Positions 23,887 to 35,645 are shown, counted from the stretch's first letter. The stretch is 64,000 nucleotides of DNA from Cognatilysobacter tabacisoli (GCF_003586305.1 NZ_QXJI01000001.1:1364001-1428000); one strand, 5' to 3'. The notes: generated by a model from the letters alone, not told the origin. Numbers and translations: made by a program.

Positions 23887-25677
23887 ATGAGCACGTACAA
23901 GGCGCCGCTGGCCGACATCCGTTTTGCCCTGTTCGACGTGATCGGCGCCGAGGCGGAGTTCGCGCGGCTCGGCTTCGCCGACGCGACCCGCGACGTGCTC
24001 GACGCCGTGCTCGACGAGGCCGCGCGCTTCACCGAGACCGTGCTCGCCCCGCTCAATGCGACCGGCGACCGCGAAGGCTGCACGCTCGACCGCGCCACCG
24101 GCGACGTGACCACGCCGACCGGCTTCAAGGCCGCGTACGCGCAGTTCGTCGACGGCGGGTGGCCGAGCCTGACCTCGCCGGTCGAATTCGGCGGCCAGGC
24201 GATGCCGCACACGGTCGGCTTCCCGCTGAAGGAAATGATCGACGCGGCGAACCTGGCGTGGGGCAACTTCCCGCTGCTGTCGCACGGCGCCACCGAAGCG
24301 CTGCTGCACCACGGCGAGGACTGGCAGCGCGAGGTGTTCCTCAAGCCGCTGGTCGACGGCCGCTGGACCGGCACGATGTGCCTGACCGAGCCGCACTGCG
24401 GCAGCGACCTGGGCCTGCTGAAGACGCGCGCCGAGCCGCAGTCCGACGGCACCTACTCGATCCACGGCACCAAGATCTTCATCACCGCCGGCGAGCACGA
24501 CCTGACCGAGAACATCGTGCACCTGGTGCTCGCGCGCCTGCCCGACGCGCCCGCCGGCAGCCGCGGCATCTCGCTGTTCGTCGTGCCCAAGTTCCAGGTC
24601 GCGCGCGACGGCGCGGTCGGTCAGCGCAATGCGCTGCGCTGCGGCAGCCTCGAGCACAAGATGGGCATCCACGGCTCGGCCACGTGCGTCATGAACTTCG
24701 ACGGCGCGCAGGCCTACCTCGTCGGCCAGCCGCACAAGGGGCTGATGGCGATGTTCACCATGATGAACTCGGCACGCCTCGGCGTCGGCCTGCAGGGGCT
24801 CGGGCTGTCCGACCGCGCGCTGCAGAACGCGCTGCGCTGTGCGCGCGATCGTTTGCAGGGCCGCGCGCTCTCGGGCGCAACCGAGCCGCAGAAGCCGGCC
24901 GATCCGATCATCGTGCACCCCGACGTGCGCCGCATGCTGCTGACCTGCAAGGCGCTGGTCGAAGGCGGCCGCGTCATGGGCTACCACGCCGGCGTCCAGC
25001 TCGACATCGCCCAGGCCTCGCCCGACGCGGCCGAGCGCGAGCGCGCTGACGCGCTGGTCGGCTTCCTGACCCCTATCGTCAAGGCCTGCCTGACCGAGTG
25101 GTCGGTCGAGTGCACTTACCACGCGCTGCAGTGCTTCGGCGGCCACGGCTACATCGCCGAGTGGGGCATGGAGCAGCTGGCGCGCGACGCGCGCATCACC
25201 ACGCTGTACGAAGGCACCACCGGCATCCAGGCGCTCGACCTGCTCGGCCGCAAGGTGATGCAGCTGCAGGGCGCGGGCCTCAAGGCGTTCCTGGCGATGG
25301 TCGACGACTTCTGCCGCGAGCACGCCGACGACGCCAGCGTCGCCGAGTTCATCGGTCCGCTGCGGGAGCGCGCCAGTCAGTGGCAAGCCCTGACCCGCGA
25401 CATCGTGCAGCGCGCCTCGGCCGATCCGGACGAGCTCGGCGCCGCCGCGCACGACTACCTGATGTACTCCGGCTACGTGGTGCTGGCGTACTGGTGGGCG
25501 CGCAGCGTCGCGGCGAGCGAGGCCTCCTCGCAGTCGGCGGACTTCAAGGCCGGCAAGCGCGAAACCGCGCGCTTCTACTTCGCCCGGCTGCTGCCGCGCG
25601 CCGGCGCGCATGCCGACGCGATCGCCGCCAGCGCGTCGACGCTGATGACGCTGCCGTCCGGGGCCTTCGACGCCTGA
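23887..25677 (+). CDS. Acyl-CoA dehydrogenase (long C-terminal-extended type)
   Basis: FAD-dependent enzyme of 596 residues that introduces the alpha-beta double bond of acyl-CoA. It has the N-terminal extension of the FadE5/DmdC-like group and the flavin-contact motif CLTEPHCGSDLG. The middle beta domain contains KIFITAGEHD, and the catalytic base E442 is in LYEGTTGIQ. The extra C-terminal domain (about 470-596) is found in 3-methylmercaptopropionyl-CoA dehydrogenase-like proteins. Chain length preference cannot be told. It is the distal gene after the lipoprotein. Confidence 0.92.
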   Translation: MSTYKAPLADIRFALFDVIGAEAEFARLGFADATRDVLDAVLDEAARFTETVLAPLNATGDREGCTLDRATGDVTTPTGFKAAYAQFVDGGWPSLTSPVEFGGQAMPHTVGFPLKEMIDAANLAWGNFPLLSHGATEALLHHGEDWQREVFLKPLVDGRWTGTMCLTEPHCGSDLGLLKTRAEPQSDGTYSIHGTKIFITAGEHDLTENIVHLVLARLPDAPAGSRGISLFVVPKFQVARDGAVGQRNALRCGSLEHKMGIHGSATCVMNFDGAQAYLVGQPHKGLMAMFTMMNSARLGVGLQGLGLSDRALQNALRCARDRLQGRALSGATEPQKPADPIIVHPDVRRMLLTCKALVEGGRVMGYHAGVQLDIAQASPDAAERERADALVGFLTPIVKACLTEWSVECTYHALQCFGGHGYIAEWGMEQLARDARITTLYEGTTGIQALDLLGRKVMQLQGAGLKAFLAMVDDFCREHADDASVAEFIGPLRERASQWQALTRDIVQRASADPDELGAAAHDYLMYSGYVVLAYWWARSVAASEASSQSADFKAGKRETARFYFARLLPRAGAHADAIAASASTLMTLPSGAFDA

Positions 25678-25784
25678 CCGACCGTCCCGCCTGCGGCGTC
25701 GCGACCTCGCCCACGGTCGCGACGCCCGCCCCTCGCGCCTGCCGCGTGCAAACGGTCATCGAACGGGTATAAGCTGCTTTCCCG

Positions 25785-26471
25785 ATGGAGACCGATAGAG
25801 CGAAGCTTCGCCTGGTCCGAACCGGAACCCTCGCTGGCAGCATTCAGCCTGGCCCGGTCGTCGATGATGTCTCCGCGCCGTTCGCGCGCCCTGCCCTAGA
25901 CCGACTCAACGCTGTCCGCCTGCTGGCGCTCGACGCGCACGGCCGCGCGCTGGAGTGGATCAGCTGGCAGGAAGCGACCTGCCTGTACGTGCGCGACGCG
26001 GTCGCGTGGACGCTCGGCGACCCGTGCCTGGCCGTGCACGGCGGCACCTGCCGGCGGACCGGCGAGCAGAGCGTGATCGCGCTGCACCCGATCGTCGCCG
26101 CGCGCGGCCACGCCCGCGCGCGTGCGATGGACCCGACACCCGCATTGACCAACGCGGCGCTGTTCGCGCGCGACGGCCACCTGTGCCTGTACTGCGGCAA
26201 CGAATTCCACCGACCGCACCTGACCCGCGACCACGTGCTGCCGGTTTCGAAGGGCGGACGGGACGTGTGGGAGAACGTCGTCGCCGCATGCTTCCACTGC
26301 AATTCGCGCAAGGGCAACCGGACCCCGCAGCAGGCCGGCATGCCGCTGCTGGCCGTGCCGTATCGGCCCAGTTGGGTCGAGCACCTGATCCTGTCGAACC
26401 GCAACATCCTCGCGGATCAGATGACGTTCCTGAAGAACCAGCTGCCCAAGCGCCACGCCCGCGACCATTGA
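25785..26471 (+). CDS. HNH endonuclease family protein
   Basis: The 228-residue protein has an N-terminal domain of unknown type and a C-terminal HNH nuclease fold. The zinc pairs are CLYC and CFHC, and the catalytic motif is LTRDHVLPVSKGG followed by WENVVAACFHCN (N and H positions intact). An upstream TATAAG at 25768-25773 could be its -10 box. Stand-alone HNH proteins of this type are widespread in chromosomes. No restriction-modification, toxin or phage genes adjoin it, so its role is unknown. Confidence 0.85.
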   Translation: METDRAKLRLVRTGTLAGSIQPGPVVDDVSAPFARPALDRLNAVRLLALDAHGRALEWISWQEATCLYVRDAVAWTLGDPCLAVHGGTCRRTGEQSVIALHPIVAARGHARARAMDPTPALTNAALFARDGHLCLYCGNEFHRPHLTRDHVLPVSKGGRDVWENVVAACFHCNSRKGNRTPQQAGMPLLAVPYRPSWVEHLILSNRNILADQMTFLKNQLPKRHARDH

Positions 26472-26669
26472 TTGCGATGCCCGGAATGGCTGCGCCGGGC
26501 GGTTGATGCGCGTCTCGACTCGACGCCTCGCGCTCAGTGTCGCGACCTCCGATCCCGATCGCATACCGCGGCGCATGCTGCAGCGCACCGTGCCGTGCGG
26601 GCTTTGCCGCGTTGACGCGCGTCCGCGTTGTCCGCAACACTCCGGGGATTCCCGATCGCAGGCGTGACG

Positions 26670-27797
26670 ATGCAGCAGACCCTCGGACTGACCGGCATGG
26701 ATCCGGCCACCGAAACCGCCCTCAAGGCGGCGTTCGCCGAAGCCAACGACCGGCTCGGCCGCGCATGGTCGCTGGTCTCCGACGCGGAGGCCGCGCACGT
26801 CGTCGTCGACATGGACAGCATGTACGGGCCGATGAGCTGGCTGCGCCTGCACGGCGCCGGCAAGCGCGTCATCGGCCTCACCTCGGCCACGCGGGTGCAG
26901 ACCGATTTCCGCCTGCCGCGGCCGTTCACGTCGAGCGACGTGTTCGAGGTGCTGCGCGAAATCGCGCCGGGTGCCGCGGTCGCCGCGCCGGCGGCGCCGG
27001 AGCCGACGCCTGCACCCGTGCCGGCCTCGCGCGTCGAAGCGCCCGTGCAGGCGACCCCACCTGCCCCAGCACCGGTCCCGACGCCTGCGCCCGAGGCACC
27101 GGCGGCAGCGGCCGCCGAGCCCGCGCCCGCGCCGGTGGCTCCGGAGCCGAAGCCGCAGCCCGCCGCGGCCGAACCGATTCCCGCCGCGTGGGCGGCGACG
27201 CCCGAGCCAAGCGCGCCGGTGCCGGTCGCGACGCCCGCGCCCCGCCGACTGGTCGACCGCCTGGCCTCGGGAACGCTGACCGGCCGCACCCGCATCCACC
27301 ACGACGGGCTTTCGGTGCTGATCGACGCGGACCAGCGCCAGTACCACGGCCCGGCGCTGTTGAAGCCGCTGGCATCGCTGCTGTCGGCCGAGCTCGCCGA
27401 CGGCGACCTCAAGCCGGTCACCGCGGCGGACTGGGACCGCGAAGCGGCTTCACTGGGCCCGGCCCAGCCGCTCGCCCGGCTCGTCTGGTACCGCGCGCTG
27501 CTGGCCGGCCAGGGCCGGCTGGCGGCGGGCTTCGACCCGGCGGCGCGCTACCAGCTGATCAAGTGGCCGCAGACCGAGCGCGAATTCCCGAAGCACTTCC
27601 GCATCGCCACCGCGATGATGAAGGGCGCCGCGACGCTGCCGGAGGTCGCCGAGGCAAGCGGCGTCGGCCTCGACGAGGTCACCGATTTCGTCAACGCCAA
27701 CCTGGCGACGGGATTCGCCGAGCCGTACCGCGAGCCGGAGCCGGAGCCCGAGCCGAGCAAGACCGGCGGCCTGTTCGGCCGACTGCGCGGGCGCTGA
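26670..27797 (+). CDS. Unrecognised two-domain protein with Pro/Ala-rich linker
   Basis: The 375-residue product (start at ATG 26670; GTG 26664 and TTG 26628 are alternatives) has an N-terminal alpha/beta domain of about 105 residues resembling a degenerate receiver domain ([11 protein letters not shown]). A 100-residue Pro/Ala/Glu linker follows, then a C-terminal domain (about 190-350) with conserved-looking [14 protein letters not shown] and [20 protein letters not shown]. The end is a charged EPEPEPEP segment. No signal peptide or TM helix is seen. The C-terminal part looks helical and could bind a partner. Function unknown. It lies upstream of dxs but not overlapping. Confidence 0.75.
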   Translation: MQQTLGLTGMDPATETALKAAFAEANDRLGRAWSLVSDAEAAHVVVDMDSMYGPMSWLRLHGAGKRVIGLTSATRVQTDFRLPRPFTSSDVFEVLREIAPGAAVAAPAAPEPTPAPVPASRVEAPVQATPPAPAPVPTPAPEAPAAAAAEPAPAPVAPEPKPQPAAAEPIPAAWAATPEPSAPVPVATPAPRRLVDRLASGTLTGRTRIHHDGLSVLIDADQRQYHGPALLKPLASLLSAELADGDLKPVTAADWDREAASLGPAQPLARLVWYRALLAGQGRLAAGFDPAARYQLIKWPQTEREFPKHFRIATAMMKGAATLPEVAEASGVGLDEVTDFVNANLATGFAEPYREPEPEPEPSKTGGLFGRLRGR

Positions 27798-27894
27798 ACC
27801 CCACCCCGCATGCGCGCGGCCGCCGCGGCCGCGCGCCTTGCCCGTCCCGGTGCACGGCGGGACAATGGCGGACTTGCCGTCAACCGCCGTCGTG

Positions 27895-29814
27895 ATGATC
27901 GATCCGCAACGCTACCCGCGCCTCTCGCGCATCGAGGTCCCCGCCGACCTGCGGCAGTTCCCTGAAGAGGACCTGCCGGCGATCGCCGACGAGCTGCGCG
28001 CGTACCTGATCGAACAGGTCGCGCGCGTCGGCGGCCATTTCGGCGCCGGCCTCGGCGTGATCGAACTGACCGTCGCGCTGCACTGGCTGCTCGACACGCC
28101 CAACGACCGGCTGGTCTGGGACGTCGGCCACCAGACCTACCCGCACAAGATCCTGACCGGTCGCCGCGACACCATCCACACCGTCAAGCAGAAGGACGGC
28201 GTCGCGCCATTCCCGAAGCGCGACGAGTCCGAGTACGACACATTCGGCGTCGGCCACAGCTCGACTAGCATCTCGGCCGCGCTCGGCATGGCGATCGCGC
28301 TGCAGCGCAGGGGCGACGACCGCAAGGTGGTCGCGGTGATCGGCGACGGCGCGATGACCGCCGGCCAGGCCTTCGAGGCCCTCGCCCACGCCGGCGGCAT
28401 GGGCGACGACGCCGGTGGCGTCGAGCCGAACCTGCTGGTGATCCTCAACGACAACCAGATGTCGATTTCCGAGAACGTCGGCGGCGTCACCCGCATGCTC
28501 GGCCGACTGACCGGCAGCCGCACGCTCAACGCGATCCGCGAGGGCGGCAAGAAGCTGCTCGGCGACAAGCGCAAGCCGGCGGCGAAGTTCGTGCGCCGCT
28601 GGGAAGAGCACTGGAAGGGCATGTTCGTGCCGTCGACTTTCTTCGAGGAAGTCGGCTTCCACTACACCGGCCCGATCGACGGGCACGACCTGCCCGCGCT
28701 GATGGGCGCGCTGAAGACGCTCAAGGGCCTCAAGGGCCCGCAGTTGCTGCATATCCTGACGACGAAGGGCAAGGGCTATGAGCTCGCCGAAGGTGACCAG
28801 ATCGGCTACCACGCGGTCAGCCCGTTCGACCCGGCCCACGGCATGGTCAGCAAGCCCGGCGCGAAGAAGCCGACCTACACCGACGTGTTCGGCGAATGGC
28901 TGTGCGACATGGCGGCGGCCGACCCGGCGCTGCTCGGCATCACGCCGGCGATGCGCGAGGGCTCCGGCCTGGTGCGCTTCAGCAAGGAGTACCCCGAGCG
29001 CTACTTCGACGTGGCGATCGCCGAGCAGCACGCGGTGACGCTCGCCGCCGGCATGGCCTGCGAGGGCGCCAAGCCGGTCGTGGCGATCTACTCGACGTTC
29101 CTGCAGCGCGGCTACGACCAGCTGGTCCACGACGTCGCGATCCAGAACCTCGACGTGCTGTTCGCGATCGACCGCGGCGGCGTAGTCGGTCCGGACGGCG
29201 CGACGCACGCGGGCAACCTCGACCTGAGCTACCTGCGCTGCGTGCCGAACATGCTCGTGATGGCGCCGGCCGACGAGAACGAGTGCCGGCAGATGCTCTC
29301 GACCGGCCACCACTTCGACGGCCCGGCCGCCGTGCGCTACCCGCGCGGCACGGGGCCAGGCGTCGAGGTGCAGCCATCGCTGGAGACGCTGCCGATCGGC
29401 GTCGCGCAGCTGCGCCGGCGCGGCACGCGCGTCGCGCTGCTGGCATTCGGCGCCACCGTCGCGGCGGCCGAGGCGGTCGGCGAGGCGCTCGGCCTGACCG
29501 TGGTCAACATGCGCTTCGTCAAGCCGCTCGACCGCGCTCTGGTGGTCGAGCTCGCGAACAGCCACGAGGGCTTCGTCACCGTCGAGGACAACGTCGTCGC
29601 CGGCGGCGCCGGCTCCGGCGTCGCCGAGCTTCTCGCCGCCGAGGGCATTGCGATGCCGATCGTGCACCTCGGCCTGCCGGACGCCTTCCAGCACCACGCC
29701 AGCCGCGAGCAGCTGCTCGCCGAAGCCGGCATCGACGCGGCCGGCATCCGCACGGCGGTGCTCGAGCGCTGGCCGAACCTGTCGGCGGCGCCGCGCTCGG
29801 CCGCGATCGGTTGA
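27895..29814 (+). CDS. dxs: 1-deoxy-D-xylulose-5-phosphate synthase
   Basis: TPP-dependent first enzyme of the MEP isoprenoid pathway, condensing pyruvate with glyceraldehyde 3-phosphate. The 639-residue protein has [17 protein letters not shown], the TPP/Mg motif [13 protein letters not shown] with downstream [11 protein letters not shown], and the transketolase-like motif [14 protein letters not shown]. The C-terminal domain is intact. The ATG at 27895 ([10 protein letters not shown]) fits the family; 19 upstream codons would be unusual. Monocistronic, convergent with the TraB/GumN gene. Confidence 0.97.
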   Translation: MIDPQRYPRLSRIEVPADLRQFPEEDLPAIADELRAYLIEQVARVGGHFGAGLGVIELTVALHWLLDTPNDRLVWDVGHQTYPHKILTGRRDTIHTVKQKDGVAPFPKRDESEYDTFGVGHSSTSISAALGMAIALQRRGDDRKVVAVIGDGAMTAGQAFEALAHAGGMGDDAGGVEPNLLVILNDNQMSISENVGGVTRMLGRLTGSRTLNAIREGGKKLLGDKRKPAAKFVRRWEEHWKGMFVPSTFFEEVGFHYTGPIDGHDLPALMGALKTLKGLKGPQLLHILTTKGKGYELAEGDQIGYHAVSPFDPAHGMVSKPGAKKPTYTDVFGEWLCDMAAADPALLGITPAMREGSGLVRFSKEYPERYFDVAIAEQHAVTLAAGMACEGAKPVVAIYSTFLQRGYDQLVHDVAIQNLDVLFAIDRGGVVGPDGATHAGNLDLSYLRCVPNMLVMAPADENECRQMLSTGHHFDGPAAVRYPRGTGPGVEVQPSLETLPIGVAQLRRRGTRVALLAFGATVAAAEAVGEALGLTVVNMRFVKPLDRALVVELANSHEGFVTVEDNVVAGGAGSGVAELLAAEGIAMPIVHLGLPDAFQHHASREQLLAEAGIDAAGIRTAVLERWPNLSAAPRSAAIG

Positions 29815-29842
29815 CCGACGGCGGCGCGCGAAGCGCGCCGCG

Positions 29843-30907
29843 CTACTCGGGCGCGATGACCTCGTAGCCGCGCGCGCGCAGGCGCGCGAGCAGGCCGTCG
29901 TCGGCCAGCACCTGGTCGAGGTCGAGCATCGCGAACGTCGTGTCGTTGCGCGCCAGCGCCGCCTCCGCCGCGGCGAGCCACTGCGCCTCGCTGCGACGCA
30001 GCGCGTCGTCCATGCCCATCTGCCGGGCAACATCGGTCTGCGCGAACGTGTCGAAGCACGGCTGCAGGCTGGGACGCCCGGCCAGCCGCTGCAGCGTCGC
30101 CATGTCGCCGACGGCCCACGCGTTGGCGCGCTCGGCCGCCGTCGCGACGTCGCCCTCGAGGCGGTCGAGCACGCTGCGGAAGCACTGCACTTCATCCAGC
30201 GGCGTGCGCGAGAACGATCGCGCCATGCCCTTGGGGTCCTTGATCTTCGTTTCCACCCGCGTCGTGGTGACCTTCAGCTTGCGCTTCTCGATCGTCGCGT
30301 TGACCCGCTCGCCGACGTTGCCGCCGCTGAGCCCGCGCCGCTTGATCGCCGCGCCGTAGAGTTCGCCGGCCGCGAACGTGGGCCGCCACTTCTCGACGCC
30401 GTCGTTGCGCGGCAGGTACTCGCGCTTCAGGGCGGCCCAGCGCGCGTAGAGGTCGGGCGGCAGCACCTCCGAGAGTTGCCTGTCGCCCGGGTTGCGGCGC
30501 GCCTTCAGCAGCGTCGGCAGCGCGAAGGCCAGCTTGAACATGCCGCCGGTGCCGACGCTGGCGCTGAAGCCCGGGCGGCCGAGCACCTCGTCGGCGCGCG
30601 CCAATACCGCCTCGGCCTGCGGGGAGTACCAGTCGACGTCCTTCGGCAGCGGCCACACGGTGCCGAGGATCCACAGCGTGTTGGCCCCGCGGCGGACCTG
30701 CCACAGTCCCGGTCCGGCCTGCTGGCCGGTCACCAGCACCAGGTCGGCGTCGACGATGCGGCCGCCTGGATCGGCGCTCGACGCGGACGGCGCGGCCGCG
30801 ACCGGCCGCGTCGCCGCATTCTGCGTCGGCTGGGCCTGGACCAGCACGGGCATCAACGCAAACAGCGCCATCAGCACCGGTCGCACGTGTGGTTTGCGTT
30901 CCTGCAT
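29843..30907 (-). CDS. TraB/GumN family protein
   Basis: The 354-residue product has a signal peptide (to about residue 26, VQA-QP). A TraB/GumN domain follows with LWILGTVWPLPKDVDWYSPQ (20 residues quoted), the long helical middle and the C-terminal EAQWLAAAEAALARNDTTFA-type motif at about 310-330. In other TraB members a GxxH motif is usual; here the sequence reads LGTVWPLP, so a histidine typical of the metalloprotease-like site is missing at that point. Probably periplasmic; function unknown. Confidence 0.8.
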   Translation of the reverse strand: MQERKPHVRPVLMALFALMPVLVQAQPTQNAATRPVAAAPSASSADPGGRIVDADLVLVTGQQAGPGLWQVRRGANTLWILGTVWPLPKDVDWYSPQAEAVLARADEVLGRPGFSASVGTGGMFKLAFALPTLLKARRNPGDRQLSEVLPPDLYARWAALKREYLPRNDGVEKWRPTFAAGELYGAAIKRRGLSGGNVGERVNATIEKRKLKVTTTRVETKIKDPKGMARSFSRTPLDEVQCFRSVLDRLEGDVATAAERANAWAVGDMATLQRLAGRPSLQPCFDTFAQTDVARQMGMDDALRRSEAQWLAAAEAALARNDTTFAMLDLDQVLADDGLLARLRARGYEVIAPE

Positions 30908-30995
30908 CGTCCGGCTCCTCGCACCGCCGGTCGCGGTGGCCTTCCACTGACCGTGCCGACCGCATGAAGTTCAGTCAGATGAAGGCCGGATACGA

Positions 30996-31020
30996 CAACG
31001 CCCGGACAAGCCGGGCGTTG
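30996..31020 (-). terminator. Hairpin downstream of tRNA-Pro
   Basis: A perfect 10-bp stem (CAACGCCCGG / CCGGGCGTTG) with a 5-nt loop lies 15 nt past the tRNA. There is no T-run after it, so it may act as a processing or Rho-assisted end rather than a classical terminator. Confidence 0.5.
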
Positions 31021-31034
31021 GACGACATCGCGAT

Positions 31035-31111
31035 TGGTCGGGACGGCCGGATTCGAACCGACGACCCTCTGCCCCCCAGGCAGATGCGCTACCAGGCTGC
31101 GCTACGCCCCG
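31035..31111 (-). tRNA. tRNA-Pro(GGG)
   Basis: A 77-nt cloverleaf on the minus strand has acceptor CGGGGCG pairing with CGTCCCG (one G-U), anticodon GGG in loop CTGGGGG, and an encoded CCA. No attachment-site duplication is seen. Confidence 0.96.
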
Positions 31112-31195
31112 ACGTGTTGCGATGTACCGCTCGAAAGCGGGCGGCAAGTATAGCCGTTGAGCGGACGCCGCGGCCACGCACGGCTGCACGAATCA

Positions 31196-31483
31196 TCGGC
31201 GCAGCATTTGCAGGACTTCCTCGAGCTCCATCCGCACCGCGCCAGGACGAAACCCGGCTGCCGAGGCTTGGCCGCGCCGCCACGCGCCGCGGCAACGGGC
31301 GTATGGCGATCACCTGCGCAGCAGCTGCAGGACTTCCTCGAGTTCCATCCGCACCGCGCCAGGACGAAACCCGGCTGTGCCGTTGACTCGGCCGCGCCGC
31401 CGCGCGCTGCGGCAGCGGGCGTGTGGCGATCACCTGCGCAGCAGTTGCAGGACTTCCTCGAGCTCCATCCGCACCTGGCGGAT
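31196..31483 (-). repeat. Tandem repeats of the merR 3' end plus flank
   Basis: Three copies of a 36-base core (starting near 31211, 31328 and 31448) are spaced 117 and 120 bp apart. Two complete units (about 31203-31319 and 31320-31439) contain the last codons of the MerR-like gene, its stop codon and about 65 bp of downstream DNA. The third copy is the true gene end. In each unit the coded tail reads [18 protein letters not shown] or one substitution from it. This fills most of the 318-bp space between the gene and tRNA-Pro; no other gene is supported there. Confidence 0.85.
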
Positions 31484-31786
31484 GATCTGCGAACTCAGCG
31501 CCGACTCGTCCTTCTGCGATTCGCCTTCGAGCCGCAGCCGCGCGCCGCCGATGGTGTAGCCCTGCTCGTACAGCAGGCCGCGGATCTGGCGGACCATCAG
31601 CACTTCGTGGCGCTGGTAGTAGCGACGGTTGCCGCGGCGCTTGGCCGGGCTGAGCATCGGGAACTCGGTTTCCCAGTAGCGCAGCACGTGCGGCTTGACG
31701 TCGCACAGCTCGCTGACTTCGCCAATCGTGAAGTAGCGCTTGGCCGGGATCGGCGGGAGTTCGCGGTTACTGCCGGGATCAAGCAT
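31430..31786 (-). CDS. MerR-family transcriptional regulator
   Basis: The 118-residue protein has an N-terminal MerR winged-helix domain with [20 protein letters not shown] and the wing [14 protein letters not shown] short C-terminal coiled-coil ([12 protein letters not shown]) follows, with no effector domain and no metal-binding cysteine cluster. The gene overlaps the end of ihfA by eight bases, the same order as in Xanthomonas and Pseudomonas. Its 3' end is copied in tandem downstream. Targets unknown. Confidence 0.92.
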   Translation of the reverse strand: MLDPGSNRELPPIPAKRYFTIGEVSELCDVKPHVLRYWETEFPMLSPAKRRGNRRYYQRHEVLMVRQIRGLLYEQGYTIGGARLRLEGESQKDESALSSQIIRQVRMELEEVLQLLRR

Positions 31787-32096
31787 GGGCCGACCTCGCC
31801 TGCTCCACGCCGGAATACGCCTCGACGCGTTCCTTGAGCTTCTGGCCCGGGCGGAACGTCACCACGGTGCGGGCCGAAATCGGAATCTCTTCGCCGGTCT
31901 TCGGGTTGCGGCCGGGGCGCTGGTTCTTGCGGCGCAGGTCGAAATTGCCGTAGCCCGACAGCTTGACCTGGCGGCCGCCCTCGAGCGCTTCGCGAAGCGC
32001 GTCGAAGAACGCGTCGACGAACTCCTTCGCCTCGCGCTTGTTCAGCCCGACCTCGTCGAACAGCCGTTCGGCCATCTCTGCCTTCGTCAACGCCAT
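31779..32096 (-). CDS. ihfA: Integration host factor subunit alpha
   Basis: DNA-bending nucleoid protein that forms a heterodimer with IhfB. The 105-residue product has the alpha-subunit start [15 protein letters not shown], the arm with [18 protein letters not shown] and its intercalating proline, and the [11 protein letters not shown] end. It lies downstream of pheT in the standard proteobacterial order, 32 bp after it. Confidence 0.97.
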   Translation of the reverse strand: MALTKAEMAERLFDEVGLNKREAKEFVDAFFDALREALEGGRQVKLSGYGNFDLRRKNQRPGRNPKTGEEIPISARTVVTFRPGQKLKERVEAYSGVEQARSAHA

Positions 32097-32128
32097 CCTG
32101 CCGCCCCTGTCTGCCCAGTCCGCCGGCC

Positions 32129-34519
32129 TCAGCCGCGGATCACCGCACCGTGTTCGCGCTGCAGCGCCGACACCACGCCGTCCACTGCCGCGTCCACGTC
32201 GCGATCAGTGAGCGTGCGCGATTCCTCCTGCAGAATCAAGCCCATAGCGACACTTTTGAACCCCGGTTCCACGCCCTTGCCCTGGTACACGTCGAACAGC
32301 ACGAGGTCCCGCAGCGACGGGCCGGCAGACGCGCGGACCGCGTTCTCGAGCTCGCTCCAGGCGACCCGGTCGGCGACGACGAACGCGAGGTCGCGGCGGA
32401 CGGACGGGAAGCGCGACAGCGCGCCGGCCCGCGGCACGGGGCGGACCAGCAGCGCGTCGAGATCGAGCTCGAACGCCACTGCGTCGACGTCGAGGTCGAG
32501 GGCCCGCTGCAGCCGCGGGTGCAGCTGCGCGATCCAGCCGAGCGGCCGCTCGGCGCCGCCGTCGGTGCGGAACACCTGCGCGCTGCGCCCGGGATGACCC
32601 CAGGACGGCGCGGCCTGGCGGAACGCCAGCGTGGCTCCGGCGAGCGCCGCCAGACTCTCGAGGTCGCCCTTGAGGTCGTGGAAGCCGACCGCTCGCGAGG
32701 CGCTGGCCCACTGCTCGGCGTTGGCCAGGCCGCAGGCGACGGCCGCGATCCGGCGGGTCTCGACCGGCGCCTCGCCCGCGGCGGCGGCGGTGAACACCTT
32801 GCCGAGTTCGAACAGGCGCACCCGCGGCTGCTGGCGCGCGGCGTTGCGCGCCAGCGCGGAGACGAGCCCCGGCAGCAAGGCAGTGCGCATCACGGCGAGC
32901 TCGGCGCTGAGCGGGTTCGCCAGCGGCACCGCGCCGTCGGCGAGGCCCCAGCGCGACAGCAGGTCGGCCTCGACGAAGGCGTAGTTGATCGCTTCCAGAT
33001 AGTCGCGCGCGACCAGCTGGCGGCGGGCGACGCCGTCCTCGACCCGCGATTCGCTCGGCGCGACCAGCGTCGTCGCGCCGGAAGGCAGCGTGGTCGGCAC
33101 GCGGTCGTAGCCGTGGATGCGGGCGATCTCTTCGATCAGGTCCTCTTCGATCGCGATGTCGAAGCGCCGGCTCGGCGCCGTGACCCGCCAGCCGTCGGCC
33201 ATCGGCACAACCGCCATGCCGAGCGCGCCGAGGATCCGCTCGACCTCGGCGTCGGCGACCGTGAGCCCGAGCACGCGCGCCAGGCGGTCCCGGCGCAGCG
33301 TGATCGCCTGCGGCTGCGGCAGGTGCGCGTCGAGGGCGGCTTCGACCAACGGGCCGGGCGTGCCGCCGGCGGCGTCGAGGACCAGCCGTGTCGCGTACTC
33401 GATCGCGATCCGCGGCAGATCCGGATCGACGCCGCGCTCGAAGCGGTGGCCGGCGTCGGTGTGCAGGCCGAGCTTGCGACCGCGCCCGATGATCGCGGCC
33501 GGCGCGAAGTGCGCCGCCTCGAGGAACACGCTGGTCGTCGCATCGGTGACGCGCGTGTCGAGGCCGCCCATGACGCCGGCGAGCGCGACGACGCGGTCGG
33601 CGTCGGTGATCGCGAGGAATTGCGGGTCGAGCGCGACCTCGCGGCCGTCGAGCAGGGTCACGCGCTCGCCATCGCGCGCGCGTCGGACGCCGATCGGCCC
33701 GCGCAGCAGCGCGCGGTCGAACGCATGCATCGGCTGGCCGAGCTCGATCATCACGTACTGGGTGACGTCCACGAGCAGCGAGATCGGGCGGATGCCGCTG
33801 CGGCGCAGGCGCTCGGCCATCCACGCCGGCGTCGGCGCGGTGGCGTCGATGCCGTCGATGACGCGGCCGCAGTAGCGCGGCGCGTCGGCGCCCGCATGCA
33901 GTTCGACCGCGACCGTCGCGTCCGACTGCGCCGGCACCGGCTCGGCCGCGAACGGCGCGACCTGCGCGTTCGACGCGGCCGCCACGTCGTAGGCGATGCC
34001 GCGCACGCCGAAGCAGTCGGCGCGGTTCGGGGTCAGCTTGATCTCGATCGACGCGTCCGGCAGGCCGAGGTAGCCGGCCAGCGCCGCACCGACCGGCGCG
34101 TCGGCCGGCAGTTCCAACAGTCCCGACGCGTCGGCGTCGATGCCGAGCTCCTTCGCCGAGCACAGCATTCCCGCCGACTCGACGCCGCGCAGCTTCGCGG
34201 CCTTGATCGCGATCCCGCCCGGCAGGTTCGCGCCGACCGTGGCTAGCGGCGCTTTCAGCCCGACGCGCGCGTTAGGCGCGCCGCAGACGATCTGCACCGT
34301 CGCGCCGCCGCCCGTGTCGACCTGGCAGACCTGCAGGCGGTCGGCTTCGGGGTGCTTCTCGGCGGCGACGATCCGGGCCACGACGACGCCGTCGAGCGAC
34401 TCGCCCAGCGGCGTGACGTCCTCGACTTCCAGCCCGATCGCGGTCAGCGTCGCGGCAAGTTCCTCGCGCGTCGCGGTCGTCGGTACGTGCTGGCGCAGCC
34501 AGTTCTCGGAGAACTTCAT
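32129..34519 (-). CDS. pheT: Phenylalanine--tRNA ligase beta subunit
   Basis: The 796-residue beta chain of the alpha2-beta2 synthetase contains the N-terminal EMAP/OB-type tRNA-binding domain (about 40-150), the B3/B4 editing region, the B5 domain and a catalytic-like domain. A C-terminal FDX-ACB anticodon-binding domain ([14 protein letters not shown] onward) ends it. It follows pheS by 115 bp, a space that holds a hairpin-forming GC palindrome near 34544-34571. Confidence 0.97.
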   Translation of the reverse strand: MKFSENWLRQHVPTTATREELAATLTAIGLEVEDVTPLGESLDGVVVARIVAAEKHPEADRLQVCQVDTGGGATVQIVCGAPNARVGLKAPLATVGANLPGGIAIKAAKLRGVESAGMLCSAKELGIDADASGLLELPADAPVGAALAGYLGLPDASIEIKLTPNRADCFGVRGIAYDVAAASNAQVAPFAAEPVPAQSDATVAVELHAGADAPRYCGRVIDGIDATAPTPAWMAERLRRSGIRPISLLVDVTQYVMIELGQPMHAFDRALLRGPIGVRRARDGERVTLLDGREVALDPQFLAITDADRVVALAGVMGGLDTRVTDATTSVFLEAAHFAPAAIIGRGRKLGLHTDAGHRFERGVDPDLPRIAIEYATRLVLDAAGGTPGPLVEAALDAHLPQPQAITLRRDRLARVLGLTVADAEVERILGALGMAVVPMADGWRVTAPSRRFDIAIEEDLIEEIARIHGYDRVPTTLPSGATTLVAPSESRVEDGVARRQLVARDYLEAINYAFVEADLLSRWGLADGAVPLANPLSAELAVMRTALLPGLVSALARNAARQQPRVRLFELGKVFTAAAAGEAPVETRRIAAVACGLANAEQWASASRAVGFHDLKGDLESLAALAGATLAFRQAAPSWGHPGRSAQVFRTDGGAERPLGWIAQLHPRLQRALDLDVDAVAFELDLDALLVRPVPRAGALSRFPSVRRDLAFVVADRVAWSELENAVRASAGPSLRDLVLFDVYQGKGVEPGFKSVAMGLILQEESRTLTDRDVDAAVDGVVSALQREHGAVIRG

Positions 34520-34634
34520 CGGTCGGGTATCCCGTTTTCACCTGGCCCGGGCCGGCAGTGCTGGCCCGGGTGCCTTGCGGCGTTCGTCACGAAGCGCCCG
34601 GATCCGTCTCGCCGGATCGGGCTGCGGTTTGATG

Positions 34635-35645
<1,011 letters not shown>

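Noticed and set aside
20500..25611. A 1703-codon minus-strand open frame
   Set aside because: It shadows the S8 peptidase, lipoprotein and acyl-CoA dehydrogenase genes and has low-complexity composition.
25785..26471. Restriction-modification or anti-phage system around the HNH gene
   Set aside because: Neighbours are a metabolic dehydrogenase and dxs; no methylase, helicase or toxin is adjacent.
31196..31483. CRISPR array
   Set aside because: Only three copies, units of 117-120 bp including flanks that are themselves repeated, no distinct spacers and no cas genes.
31157..31837. A 226-codon plus-strand frame containing a repeated QLQDFLE motif
   Set aside because: The repetition comes from the tandem duplication of the merR 3' end read on the wrong strand; it also runs antisense through merR.
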